Assembly: GCF_000315015.1 (NCBI RefSeq)
Contig: NZ_BAEP01000018.1
Location: forward strand, 1-64,000
Source of the DNA: Paraglaciecola mesophila KMM 241
GTDB taxonomy: Bacteria > Pseudomonadota > Gammaproteobacteria > Enterobacterales > Alteromonadaceae
Direction: 5' to 3'
DNA length: 64,000 nt
The notes beneath the pieces are model-generated. The model searched no databases, was not told the DNA's origin, and saw only the letters and a program-made list of their open reading frames with translations. Below are positions 45,021 to 53,466 of this stretch, in pieces. Within the stretch, counting starts at the first letter, position 1; each line of letters starts with the position of its first letter. The position numbers and the translations under genes are program-made.

Positions 45021-45916
45021 ATCGAATTGCCCTTTTTACTGCTTACTTTTTTGTGTACTTTGTTACTCGCTTCGCTTGAATGTACATTTGACTGTTGTGT
45101 GACCTCAGGCTGCGGAGGGTACTCTTGTTCATTGGAAGGGTAAAAGTCGACCCGTAGATTTTGGGTCACTTCGTCGCGACGAATTCGACAAGGAATTTTA
45201 AAAACGTGCTCTAAAGTTGTCGCTTTTAGCACACTCTCTACTGGCCCCTGTGCGATCATCTTGCCGTCATTTAGCAGACATAAATGATCGCAGTAACTAG
45301 AGGCTAAATTGATATCGTGCAAACTCATCACCACGGTCATTTGTTGCTGGTGGGCGAGGGAGCGCAGTAACTTAAGTACTTGGTGCTGATAATAAATATC
45401 GAGATGGTTGACGGGCTCATCCAACACAATGAGCGCCGCTTTTTGCACTAATGCCCGGGCAATCAGACCGCGCTGTTGCTCGCCTCCTGATAGTGAGCTA
45501 AACGTTTGATGAGTCTTCTCGCTAAGGCCAACCTTAGCGATCGATGCCGCGAGATGTTGGTGATCCTGCTCGGTTTCCCGAGACAACAGTGTTTTATGGG
45601 GTAGCCAACCCATGCGCACAATTTGCTGCAAGCTCAAAGCAAATACACTTTCATTTAATTGATTGACCACAGCAATTTGCCGAGCCCGTTCTAGTGGGCT
45701 GTATTCTTCAAGCGATTTACCGCGCCAGTCAACTTGTTCCTTACTGGCAGTTTGGCCGGATAACATTTTAAGTAAGCTGGTTTTACCGGCACCATTCGGG
45801 CCGAGCACACCCAGCACTTTGCCGCGCTCAAGAGAGAGATTAATGTCAGACAAAATACTTTTGTGCGCTATCTGGTAGGAAAGCTGTTTCGCCTGTAGGT
45901 TAGCTGAATTTGGCAT
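45017..45916 (-). CDS. btuD: BtuD-like cobalamin ABC transporter ATPase
   Basis: The 299 residues form an ABC ATPase with Walker A GVLGPNGAGKTSLLKML near residue 38, signature LSSLSGGEQQRGLIARAL near 140 and Walker B ALIVLDEPVNHLDIYYQ. The switch His is in VVMSLHDINLASSYCDHL. It powers the BtuC channel on the cytoplasmic face. The last about 50 residues, after the usual end of FecE/FhuC proteins, are a polar Gln/Ser/Lys-rich tail with no known role. It is the first gene of the operon; the riboswitch lies 130 bases upstream. Confidence 0.9.
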   Translation of the reverse strand: MPNSANLQAKQLSYQIAHKSILSDINLSLERGKVLGVLGPNGAGKTSLLKMLSGQTASKEQVDWRGKSLEEYSPLERARQIAVVNQLNESVFALSLQQIVRMGWLPHKTLLSRETEQDHQHLAASIAKVGLSEKTHQTFSSLSGGEQQRGLIARALVQKAALIVLDEPVNHLDIYYQHQVLKLLRSLAHQQQMTVVMSLHDINLASSYCDHLCLLNDGKMIAQGPVESVLKATTLEHVFKIPCRIRRDEVTQNLRVDFYPSNEQEYPPQPEVTQQSNVHSSEASNKVHKKVSSKKGNSI

Positions 45917-45956
45917 GGCACCTGTGATGTTAACGTGATCAAAATACGATCTAAGG

Positions 45957-46018
45957 GGGAATACACAGTGCGCTCAGTATCACATACTAAAAGGACAATC
46001 TGTTACTCACGTATTCCC
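45957..46018 (-). promoter_or_regulatory. Long-range stem in the cobalamin-operon leader
   Basis: GGGAATAC (45957-45964) and GTATTCCC (46011-46018) are complementary over 8 bases. They bracket most of the spacer between the aptamer and btuD. This could be part of the riboswitch expression platform. No T-run follows, so any control is likely translational or by a longer-range structure. Confidence 0.35.
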
Positions 46019-46043
46019 GCGTGAAAATAGTTAAAGGGTGAAT

Positions 46044-46199
46044 AAGGCTGGTATCTGACTTACAAGCACTTGGGCGATTATCATCGACACATAGCTTGTT
46101 TACAGTTGCGGGTACAGTTCTGGTATCACACCAGATTCCCATTTAATTTACGCCTTCGTCATATTCGTTAAACCCGAAATAAGCACAGCATAAAACCTA
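46044..46199 (-). ncRNA. Cobalamin riboswitch of the B12 transport/assembly operon
   Basis: On the minus strand the aptamer blocks read GGGAATCTGGTG, CTGTACCCGCAACTGTAA and the B12 box AGTCAGATACCAGCC (46060-46046), in the right order and spacing. This closely follows the consensus for cobalamin riboswitches. An ATAGGTT at the 5' side likely marks P2. It precedes btuD by about 130 bases and probably governs all twelve genes down to cobD. Ends are approximate. Confidence 0.92.
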
Positions 46200-46372
46200 T
46201 ATATGGCGCGCAATATAGCAAGTAAATTGACCATCTACGAGCGGAAATTAACAGCGGGTAAAATACCTACCTAATGAGTGCGATGACTCTTATTCCAAAG
46301 AATTGACTACCAGTAAACCCGCTAATTTGGCCAATTAATCAGATGCTTACATTACTAAGTTACACTTGCAAT

Positions 46373-46387
46373 TGAAAATCATTCTCA
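46373..46387 (+). promoter_or_regulatory. Fur box of the siderophore receptor gene
   Basis: TGAAAATCATTCTCA matches the 7-1-7 Fur consensus TGATAATNATTATCA at all but two positions. It lies 56 bases before the start codon of the TonB-dependent receptor, where it would block the promoter when iron is plentiful. Confidence 0.8.
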
Positions 46388-46442
46388 TTAACTGTATGGT
46401 GTGCGCCTTTTCCAGCCCATATATTAGTAGGATGTTTATTTC

Positions 46443-48578
46443 ATGGCTCGCAGTACAGCTTCAATCGGTTATTTTTTATCAGGTATTACCGTCCTCGGTT
46501 TAAGCTCAGGCGTTTTAGCTCAGCAGCAGAGTGAAGACATTGAGCATTTAGAAGTGACTGGTCGAGCACAGCAATTTTATTTAGACACCCGCACTAAGTT
46601 AGGCACTAAAACAGATGCTGATTTACTTGATATACCTATGTCAGCACAAGTGCTTACCGCTCAGCTTATTTCTGACCAAGCGGCGCGAGATATCACCGAT
46701 TTATATCGCTCCATTGCGGGCGTTAGCGAATACAGCTACTCGGGGGTAACATTTCGCGGTTTTCGTGATGATAACAACGTATTTTATGATGGCGTACGAG
46801 GTGACCCGTATTCAGGATTCAGCGTGCCTGATTTATTCAATGTGGATCGGGTTGAGGTTCTCAAAGGTCCAGCTGCTGCGCTGTATGGTGGTGGTGAGCC
46901 CGGTGGCATGATCAACTATGTGACCAAAAAGCCAACCTTCAACGAAAGCGCAGAAATTAACCTGACGCTAGGCAACTACGACTTGCACGGTATTTCAGGG
47001 GAGGCGACCGGGGCGTTAACCGACACCACTGCATATCGTTTGGGCGGCTTTTACGAAGCCCAAGATAGTTTTCGCAACAATGCAGATATGGAAAACATTG
47101 AACTTGCTGGTGGGCTACTACACGACTTCAGTGACGATACCCGATTAACCACTACATTTGATTACATAGTGCAAAATCTTGGTGGACACAGATTACGCGG
47201 CGTGCCAACGGATGATACCGGTAATTTTTTGGTTGATCGCACCTACAACGCCAATGAAAAAAGTGATTATCAGGATCTTGAAGCTTGGGTTGTGCAGTCT
47301 CAACTTGAGCACGAATTTAGTGATGCGTTTAGCGTGAATTCAACCTTAAGGTTGATGACCAATGAGCGTGATCAGGCTTATCACGAATCGCGCAGTTGGG
47401 TTGATGTTAACGGGGATGGTGAAGCAAATATTGATGATGAAACTATTCGCCGAGAATATCGCGATCAATACAGAGCCAACGATGAAGTTAGCTTAACCAC
47501 AGACTTTGTTTATGACTTTAGCGTAGCTGGCATTCAGCACCAGCTCTTGTTTGGCGGTGATTACCATTACATTGACACTGATTATGAGTATCTACGCGCC
47601 CGCTATGAAGCCGATGGCGTGGGGAATCTGAATATATTCAACCTTAACTATGGTGAAACCGACCCTGATAGCTATAACTTGACCGATCAAAATCGTGACG
47701 GGATTAGGCGTAATCGTCAGGGCTTGTACGTGCAAGACATGCTACAACTGGACGATAAATGGACGCTGATGTTAGGGGCGCGATTTGACCACTTCGAAGA
47801 GCGTGACAAAGAGAGCGGCTTTGAGTATGGCGATCAAGATGTGTCTTATCGTACTGGAATTAGCTTTAAACCCCTTGATAGCATGTCATTTTACGCGAAT
47901 TATTCTGAGAGTTTTAACCCTGTAGATGCCACGGATCAAGCAGATGCTAGTGTGACAGATCTCGAGCCTGTTACTGGGGACTCAATTGAAGTCGGTGTGA
48001 AAAATGAATGGTTAGGCGGTAGCATTATGACCACCTTGGCGGTCTATCACATCAACAAAGAGAATTTGGTCGCCAGTAATCCCAATTTTATTGAAGACGA
48101 AAATGAGGACACTGAATCAGCCTTGATCAACTTTGGCAAGGTGGAAAGTGACGGCGTTGAATTTACCCTAGTGGGCGATGTTACGGATGAGCTGAGCATT
48201 ACTGCTAACTATGCGTACAACGACACCATAGTGGTTGACGGCAGTTCAAGCAACACCTTTGGGGCTGGGGATCGCTTTGTAAATGCACCGCGTCATCAAG
48301 CCGGTTTATGGGGACGTTACGCTATACATAGCATTAATTCGTCAATGGCTTTGGGTGTTAATTACGTCAGTGAGCAAATCAGCTCTGATGCCCAAAAGGT
48401 CAAGGCGTTTACGGTATTTGACGCCAGCTGGACCACCAAGTGGGACAACATACTATTTAGCCTAAACGTGAATAATCTATTTGATAAAGAATATGCAGTC
48501 AGCGGCTTCAGTGAACGTAATGGGCATTTCCCCGGGCAACCGAGAGAAATCATTGCCCAGTTAAAATACAATTTTTAA
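46443..48578 (+). CDS. TonB-dependent siderophore receptor
   Basis: This 711-residue receptor has a signal peptide (to about VLAQ, residue 26) and a TonB box LEVTGRAQ near residue 35. Its plug domain has DIPMSAQVLTAQLISDQ, GVTFRGFRDDNNVFYDGVRGDP and VEVLKGPAAALYGGGEPGGMINYVTKKP (two adjacent blocks, about residues 137-164), which is the ferric-siderophore (FhuA/FpvA-like) class. The barrel ends in AQLKYNF with a terminal Phe. The Fur box at 46373-46387 and the following PepSY gene support iron uptake. The siderophore type is unknown. AGGA precedes the ATG. Confidence 0.9.
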   Translation: MARSTASIGYFLSGITVLGLSSGVLAQQQSEDIEHLEVTGRAQQFYLDTRTKLGTKTDADLLDIPMSAQVLTAQLISDQAARDITDLYRSIAGVSEYSYSGVTFRGFRDDNNVFYDGVRGDPYSGFSVPDLFNVDRVEVLKGPAAALYGGGEPGGMINYVTKKPTFNESAEINLTLGNYDLHGISGEATGALTDTTAYRLGGFYEAQDSFRNNADMENIELAGGLLHDFSDDTRLTTTFDYIVQNLGGHRLRGVPTDDTGNFLVDRTYNANEKSDYQDLEAWVVQSQLEHEFSDAFSVNSTLRLMTNERDQAYHESRSWVDVNGDGEANIDDETIRREYRDQYRANDEVSLTTDFVYDFSVAGIQHQLLFGGDYHYIDTDYEYLRARYEADGVGNLNIFNLNYGETDPDSYNLTDQNRDGIRRNRQGLYVQDMLQLDDKWTLMLGARFDHFEERDKESGFEYGDQDVSYRTGISFKPLDSMSFYANYSESFNPVDATDQADASVTDLEPVTGDSIEVGVKNEWLGGSIMTTLAVYHINKENLVASNPNFIEDENEDTESALINFGKVESDGVEFTLVGDVTDELSITANYAYNDTIVVDGSSSNTFGAGDRFVNAPRHQAGLWGRYAIHSINSSMALGVNYVSEQISSDAQKVKAFTVFDASWTTKWDNILFSLNVNNLFDKEYAVSGFSERNGHFPGQPREIIAQLKYNF

Positions 48579-48664
48579 TCTAGATGGCGAGCGCTAAGAA
48601 GCGCGGGCATTAGAGTAAAAAAATTGTGTAAATCAACCAAAGCAAAGTGACTTGAGCAGTAAAA

Positions 48665-49858
48665 TTGAATAGAGCAACTTGGTTCAGCGTTCACAGTTGG
48701 CTTGGAGTGAAGCTGGCAATTATGTTGTGCTTTATCGTACTGACTGGGACGTTGGCTGTTATTTCTAACGAGCTAGATTGGTTAGCTAACCCGGCCAAAC
48801 GGGTTACACCGTCAAGTGTTGAGGGTATGAACTGGCAAGCGGTGTACGCAACCGCTCAGCAAGAAGTACCCATTAACACATTGCGCTCTATTCAAGCGCC
48901 TTTGCACCCTTGGTATAGCGCTGAGGTTATTTACCTTGATGGCGATGAGCAGCGTCACCGCCTATTTTTTCATCCTACCACAGGGGGATATCTTGGGGAT
49001 GGGCGCTGGCAAAACTGGCAGCGTTTCTTTCGTATGCTACATCGCCACCTAATGCTGCCACTAACCCTCGGCATTACTGTTGTCAGCTTGTTTGCCGTGG
49101 TCATGCTGGCGATGTTGGTGTCGAGTTTGTGTATCTATAAAAGCTGGTGGTCCCACTTTTTTAGAAAGCCGCGCTGGCAACACCGTAAAACACGCTGGGT
49201 AGATTTACATCGTTTAGTGGGTGTATGGAGCTTATGGTTTTTGCTGATCATCAGTGTAACGGGTTGTTGGTATTTGGCAGAACGTTGGGGGGCGACTGCC
49301 ACCAGCCCAGAGCGCTTAACTGCCAATAGCGAAAAGGCTTTAACGCAATCAATCATGCCAGACAGTGAACTTTTGGCGTTGATACTAGCGCAAGCCCATG
49401 AAAAATTTCCAGCGCTGTCGATCACAAGGGTTAACTTCCCGCAAAAATCAGGTGATGTTGTGGAGATTCAAGGCCAAGCAGATGCAATACTGGTTCGCCA
49501 AAGAGCGAATTTCGCAACCTTTGACCCTGCTACAGGGCAGCCTATTCAACACCAGGATGGCCGTGACTTAAGCGTACATAATCGTATTTCAGAAGCAGCT
49601 GACCCACTGCATTTTGGGCAATGGGGCGGAATGCTCAGTAAAGTTTTATATTTTGTCTTCGGGCTATTTTTAACCGGTCTAACGGTCACGGGGACGTATA
49701 TGTACGGTATGCGCGTGGCGCGTATATCGCGGCATGAGACAAAACCAAGACGACGTATTTGGCGACGCGCTCTTGCTCACATGAAAGCACTGGGCTGGGT
49801 CTCAGCTATAGGCGTATGCGCCAGTATTTTTTATGGCGTATTTATCTTCTCTGTTTAA
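48665..49858 (+). CDS. PepSY-associated transmembrane protein (iron-uptake reductase-like)
   Basis: This 397-residue inner-membrane protein has about four helices. It has HSWLGVKLAIMLCFIVLTGTLAV near the N-terminus and HRHLMLPLTLGITVVSLFAVVML, LHRLVGVWSLWFLLIISVTGCWYL and LHFGQWGGMLSKVLYFVFGLFLTG in the later part. These match the PepSY_TM family, with conserved His residues at helix ends that could bind heme. Relatives near siderophore receptors act as ferric-siderophore reductases. It lies 86 bases after the receptor and is likely co-transcribed under Fur. The start is a TTG; the ribosome-binding site is weak. Confidence 0.85.
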   Translation: MNRATWFSVHSWLGVKLAIMLCFIVLTGTLAVISNELDWLANPAKRVTPSSVEGMNWQAVYATAQQEVPINTLRSIQAPLHPWYSAEVIYLDGDEQRHRLFFHPTTGGYLGDGRWQNWQRFFRMLHRHLMLPLTLGITVVSLFAVVMLAMLVSSLCIYKSWWSHFFRKPRWQHRKTRWVDLHRLVGVWSLWFLLIISVTGCWYLAERWGATATSPERLTANSEKALTQSIMPDSELLALILAQAHEKFPALSITRVNFPQKSGDVVEIQGQADAILVRQRANFATFDPATGQPIQHQDGRDLSVHNRISEAADPLHFGQWGGMLSKVLYFVFGLFLTGLTVTGTYMYGMRVARISRHETKPRRRIWRRALAHMKALGWVSAIGVCASIFYGVFIFSV

Positions 49859-50117
49859 ATCTATTAAGTCATTATGTGTTGGTTAGGACAGTGTAAATGT
49901 GCGTTGTGAACGGTTAGCGTTGCCTATACCAAAAGTGCTGCTCAGCTGCGAGATCAACTGCTGTTAACTATTCTCCCACCGGGCAGTAAGTCATTGTTTT
50001 AAAACGATATATGACCACTGCCCAAGTTAGCAGCTATGACTGCATTCTTTTCCAAAACATTGAGTCTGTTTATTTTCCTTTCACTATTAATATTGCTATT
50101 TCAAATGAACTTGGCCA

Positions 50118-50849
50118 TCAATACATAAACATGATTAGGCCACCGGCAATCATAAACAGGTTTTCAGACAAGGACACGAAGCCCAGTGGCACATTGCTGT
50201 CGCCACCTACGCAGGCGCACTTTAATTCGCGTTTATCAATATAGACAGCCTTTATCACCGAAACAGCCCCGACACAGCCGATAAATATCGAGAAAGGAGC
50301 CACCGCCAATGCTGGCAACTCGGCGACCATAGCGACACCGGCATAAGCTTCAATAAAGGGATAGATATACGCGTAGCGCAGCCACTTCATCGCGAGTAGA
50401 TCATAAGTGATAAATGAATTAGTAAAACTATACAAATCTTGTAGCTTTTGCACCGCGAGCATCACCATGGAAAATGCGATAAACAACATCAGTGAGCGAA
50501 CTGAAAGGAATTCGCCAGCCACGAAGTATTGCATGGCTGCAGTAAGCAATACGGCTAATGCAAATATGCTGATTACAGGGGCATAAGTGGTGCCTGTTTG
50601 CCCGGCGGGCCCTTTATCAAAATAACTGCGTAGATCGTCGTACCCGCCCACACGTTCATCGTTAATAAAGGTTTGTGGTGTTGTTTTTACATCGTATTTG
50701 GCTTGAAAACGGTCGGTTTCTTCGCGAGATGTTAGCTTGTGGTCATCAACGCTAAAGCCCTTTCTTTCCAAAAGATCTTTTGAGCGCAATCCATAAGGGC
50801 AAATGTGTTCATCGGTTACCATACGATAAAGGCTGGCAGTTTTACTCAT
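50118..50849 (-). CDS. Glutaredoxin - MauE-like membrane fusion protein
   Basis: The first about 80 residues are a glutaredoxin fold with DEHICPYGLRSKDLLERKGF and the cis-Pro/Gly pair TTPQTFINDERVGGYDDL. The usual CPYC is CPYG, so it is monothiol. Residues about 85-243 hold four to five helices of the MauE/DoxX type, with a CACVGGDSNVPLGF loop before the last helix. MauE-type proteins support disulfide or metal-cofactor maturation. The fusion would place a monothiol redox domain at the membrane. It overlaps the DUF305 gene by eight bases and forms an operon with it. Confidence 0.8.
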   Translation of the reverse strand: MSKTASLYRMVTDEHICPYGLRSKDLLERKGFSVDDHKLTSREETDRFQAKYDVKTTPQTFINDERVGGYDDLRSYFDKGPAGQTGTTYAPVISIFALAVLLTAAMQYFVAGEFLSVRSLMLFIAFSMVMLAVQKLQDLYSFTNSFITYDLLAMKWLRYAYIYPFIEAYAGVAMVAELPALAVAPFSIFIGCVGAVSVIKAVYIDKRELKCACVGGDSNVPLGFVSLSENLFMIAGGLIMFMY

Positions 50850-51372
50850 TTTGGCCTCCTTGGGGTGAGGTGTTGTTAAATTTAGGTACCGGTCGCTGCT
50901 GGGCGTCGGCTTGTGAGAGCGCTTTGCCGTTTTGCTCTATATCCTTGAGTAACCATTGCATTTGTTTAATTTCATCACGCTGGGCCTGAATGATGTTATC
51001 TGCTAATTCACGTACGCGCGCGTCCTGGATATTGGCTCTTTCACTGGTCAAAATAGCAATAGAGTGGTGAGGGATCATAGCCTTCATATAAGCAGAGTCA
51101 GACACGGTGACTTGCGATCGAACCAGATATAGGCACAACAAAAATACCGCGATGGCGCCAATAAAGATCCCCGTGTTGCGCTTTTTATCGCGATACATTC
51201 CAAGCATAAACAACAGCATAATTACCGCCATCGCCGACCCCATATAAAGCGCCATGTAGGTTCTTGTTTCACTGAAAAACAGATGGGATAAGGCGTACGT
51301 GTTCAAGTACATCATAATGAACATGACGAGAGTAGATACGCCAATCATCCCCATGAATCTTAAGTAGGTCAT
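50842..51372 (-). CDS. DUF305 membrane protein
   Basis: This 176-residue protein has three N-terminal membrane helices (to about residue 88). A C-terminal helical DUF305 domain follows, with DSAYMKAMIPHHSIAILTSE near residue 93 and VRELADNIIQAQRDEIKQMQWLL. The Met/His-rich M-x-x-HH motif is typical of this family, which is common in copper-handling gene clusters and related to ferritin-like helical bundles. A periplasmic or membrane-side metal role is possible. Its coupling to the glutaredoxin-MauE gene suggests a shared redox/metal function. Confidence 0.82.
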   Translation of the reverse strand: MTYLRFMGMIGVSTLVMFIMMYLNTYALSHLFFSETRTYMALYMGSAMAVIMLLFMLGMYRDKKRNTGIFIGAIAVFLLCLYLVRSQVTVSDSAYMKAMIPHHSIAILTSERANIQDARVRELADNIIQAQRDEIKQMQWLLKDIEQNGKALSQADAQQRPVPKFNNTSPQGGQNE

Positions 51373-51644
51373 CGGTAATCCTTACGTCTTCGACGTGGGT
51401 TATGTGAACAAAATACACACATATCGCCGCATAGTGTGGCTTGTGGAAAGACGTACAAGATGTATACCAAACACATAAACCGGAGTTGAAATGACCCACT
51501 GAAGTAATCTACCAAGGTGACGGATAAAACTAAGGTGACGCATGCTACTTGATAGCCAGCTCTGACTCGGCGTATGCTGATCGTTACTAAACGCTGCGCA
51601 ACTTAACCTTCACAACATCCCCACAAGATCCCAGGAGAACTGAT

Positions 51645-51836
51645 GTGAAAAGACGCCCTATGCCGAAAAAGGCGCAACCGCCAACATTCAAAAAAGCGCT
51701 TAATAGCGTAAAGGTGAGCCGTGCGCAACGCATTGCGAGCTGGATTGAAAATAGAATTGAGAAGTGGCACATCACCCGTATTATTTTAGGGTGTGTGCAT
51801 TACTACTGCATAGCGCCACGAGAGGAGCTAGCATAG
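51645..51836 (+). CDS. Small basic protein, hypothetical
   Basis: This 63-residue frame starts at GTG 51645 with AGGAG seven bases upstream, a better site than most chance ORFs have. The product is strongly basic (KRRPMPKKAQPPTFKKALN) with two Cys near the C-terminus (GCVHYYCIA). I do not recognise it. It stands between the DUF305 promoter side and the Dabb gene without overlapping a real gene. Confidence 0.4.
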   Translation: MKRRPMPKKAQPPTFKKALNSVKVSRAQRIASWIENRIEKWHITRIILGCVHYYCIAPREELA

Positions 51837-51883
51837 CCGCGTAGAATAGCTATGGGTGAAAAATTATTCTAGCAAGCAAATGA

Positions 51884-52321
51884 TTACTGGGTATTTAATG
51901 AGTCATAAACAACCACTTTGTGCCACAGGTGAGCATAATCTTTGACGAACTGCTTGTGAATAGGGTGACTTTGATAGCTATTTTGATCCTCAATACTATT
52001 AAAAAACATCAGCTCTGAAACTTGATAACTACTATCAATAACATCGCGTGAAGTGGTTGAGGCAGGAATACCCACATGTAAGGCTTGGATCTCTGGTATG
52101 GCTCTAAGGCTGTTTAGCCCTTTTATTAAGGCATCTCGATCAGCGCTGGAGTCAGGGTTTTTAAGCCAGAAAAACACTGAGTGGATAACCGCTGGTGTTG
52201 CCATGGCGTCAGGTTTTGTCTGTGCATTAATCGGTAAAGCGGTAGCGAGAAGTAAGCCTATAGCCAGCCCAGCGTTGAGAATCATCCGCATAACGGTGCT
52301 CGTTTTTTTAATTTGCCTCAT
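51884..52321 (-). CDS. Secreted Dabb (stress-responsive alpha/beta-barrel) protein
   Basis: This 145-residue protein has a signal peptide (GLAIGLLLATALPINAQT) followed by a Dabb domain. The domain has IHSVFFWLKNPDSSADRDAL, IPEIQALHVGIPASTTSRDV, SYQVSELMFFNSIEDQNSYQ and HPIHKQFVKDYAHLW. Dabb proteins form dimeric ferredoxin-like barrels; functions range from polyketide cyclisation to stress proteins of unknown role. A periplasmic version suggests a degradative or protective role, which is not established. Confidence 0.85.
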   Translation of the reverse strand: MRQIKKTSTVMRMILNAGLAIGLLLATALPINAQTKPDAMATPAVIHSVFFWLKNPDSSADRDALIKGLNSLRAIPEIQALHVGIPASTTSRDVIDSSYQVSELMFFNSIEDQNSYQSHPIHKQFVKDYAHLWHKVVVYDSLNTQ

Positions 52322-52618
52322 GTTTAGCTCCTTTTAATGGTTAATTACTTATTGGCCCTTTTGCTAAAATTATTTATACAAGAGCGAATTTTAATTTAAC
52401 CGTGCACCAGTGCCTTTTGTAAAGGTAATATAGATGGTTTAGGGAGATATATTTTTCGTTTTGCGCACACGAAAAACACCCATAAGTCATTCAAGCATCC
52501 ATCGAAAGTTGCTGTAAGCACTGTTCAACGCCGCTTTACGCTAAAGCGTTAGGGGATATTGATGTTGCTTATCGCTAGATTTAATAAGGCAGTGATGGAG
52601 TGTATTGTCGAGAGAAAA

Positions 52619-52695
52619 TGGTGGCCCAACCCTGACTTGAACAGGGGACCTACCGATTATGAGTCGGGTGCTCTAACCAACTGAGCTATTGGGCC
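52619..52695 (-). tRNA. tRNA with CAU anticodon, probably tRNA-Ile2 (lysidine type)
   Basis: The 77-base gene folds into a full cloverleaf: acceptor GGCCCAA/TTGGGCC, D-stem GCTC/GAGC, anticodon loop CTCATAA, T-arm CCCTG-TTCAAGT-CAGGG, discriminator A and an encoded CCA. The anticodon is CAU. Consecutive C4-G69 and C5-G68 pairs are known positive determinants for TilS, which converts C34 to lysidine, so isoleucine-2 is favoured over elongator methionine, whose E. coli version lacks both pairs. The first anticodon-stem pair (27-43) is a C-U mismatch. Confidence 0.93.
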
Positions 52696-52703
52696 ATTTT
52701 GAA

Positions 52704-52750
52704 GCGTCGTTTTACTCGCTAAAGAATTGAGCGAAGGTATAAAACGACGC
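52704..52750 (-). other. Stem-loop adjoining the 5' end of the tRNA
   Basis: GCGTCGTTTTA (52704-52714) and TAAAACGACGC (52740-52750) form an 11-bp perfect stem, with an inner CGCT/AGCG pair. On the minus strand it ends eight bases before the mature tRNA 5' end and would make up nearly the whole precursor leader. RNase P would remove it. Confidence 0.65.
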
Positions 52751-52752
52751 GC

Positions 52753-52781
52753 AGTATAAGCAGTTTTTTTAAGCTTGTCAT
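52753..52781 (-). promoter_or_regulatory. Strong promoter of the tRNA gene
   Basis: On the minus strand ATGACA (52781-52776), a 17-base spacer and TATACT (52758-52753) form a near-consensus sigma-70 promoter. The discriminator that follows is GCGCGTCG. GC-rich discriminators mark stable-RNA promoters that are shut down in the stringent response. The remaining bases up to 53113 (about 330) are AT-rich and show no further feature. Confidence 0.75.
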
Positions 52782-53113
52782 CTGTTTGCGAAGCTTTGTC
52801 GAATAGTTTGCTGGAAAAATGCGCAAACGACTGTTTTTAGCATTGAATTAGTGCTTTTTTGCTGCGCTTTGTTTGTGCTTTGCTCCACTTTGTTTGAATC
52901 ACTCAAGAAAATGTGCCCAACTGATTTATAATATCCATTAGCAGGCGTTATTAAATGAAAGCGTTTGACGGTTTTCTATACACTTAAATCGAGCTTTAAC
53001 TATAAACTTAACAAGCACATAACAAAGTTGTGCAAGGATAAATAAACTTTGTTATCTTGCAGGGTATAGAGTGAGCCTTAGCATAAAAATCAAAAGGGCA
53101 GTTGGAGATAAGT

Positions 53114-53443
53114 ATGACCGAAAAACCTTTCCTCGTCAGTGGGCGTAATACCCTAATTCATAAAATCAGAAAGTTAGATTTGTTAGTGACAAATGGGGAA
53201 GATAATCCAGCGATTATTGTGAGCCACAAAAGTATTAAAGAGTTTACCGGGACGATCCCCGATAATAAACGTGAAGCTAAGCAGCAAGATATGGAACTGG
53301 TTGATGTGACGGTCGGAGATGTATTTGGTGAAGAAAAAACCCTACTGTTTATTCAAACGATTAATGGTAAAGAATACAAAATTGATTACAGTAAACACGG
53401 CACTCCCTTGTTTATAAAAATCCATCAGGACAACGCGTTTTAA
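53114..53443 (+). CDS. Small hypothetical protein
   Basis: From ATG 53114, with TGGAG at 53103-53107, this is a 109-residue soluble protein with mostly beta-strand character: FLVSGRNTLIHKIRKLDLLV, VDVTVGDVFGEEKTLLFIQT and GKEYKIDYSKHGTPLFIKIH. It has no Cys, signal or membrane segment. I do not recognise the family. It is a single gene with its own upstream region; a 15-bp hairpin follows at 53467-53499. An in-frame TTG at 53102 overlaps the ribosome-binding site and is unlikely. Confidence 0.6.
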   Translation: MTEKPFLVSGRNTLIHKIRKLDLLVTNGEDNPAIIVSHKSIKEFTGTIPDNKREAKQQDMELVDVTVGDVFGEEKTLLFIQTINGKEYKIDYSKHGTPLFIKIHQDNAF

Positions 53444-53466
53444 GCAACTCCTCTTTTGTAAGATCC

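Noticed and set aside
46200-46442. Riboswitch on the plus strand before the siderophore receptor
   Set aside because: The conserved cobalamin blocks read only on the minus strand; the plus side carries a Fur box instead.
50011-50244. Plus-strand ORF at the end of the glutaredoxin-MauE gene
   Set aside because: Half of it is antisense to a well-supported coding region and no family features are visible.
52619-52695. tRNA as a phage or island attachment site
   Set aside because: I found no repeated tRNA 3' end and no integrase gene in the window.
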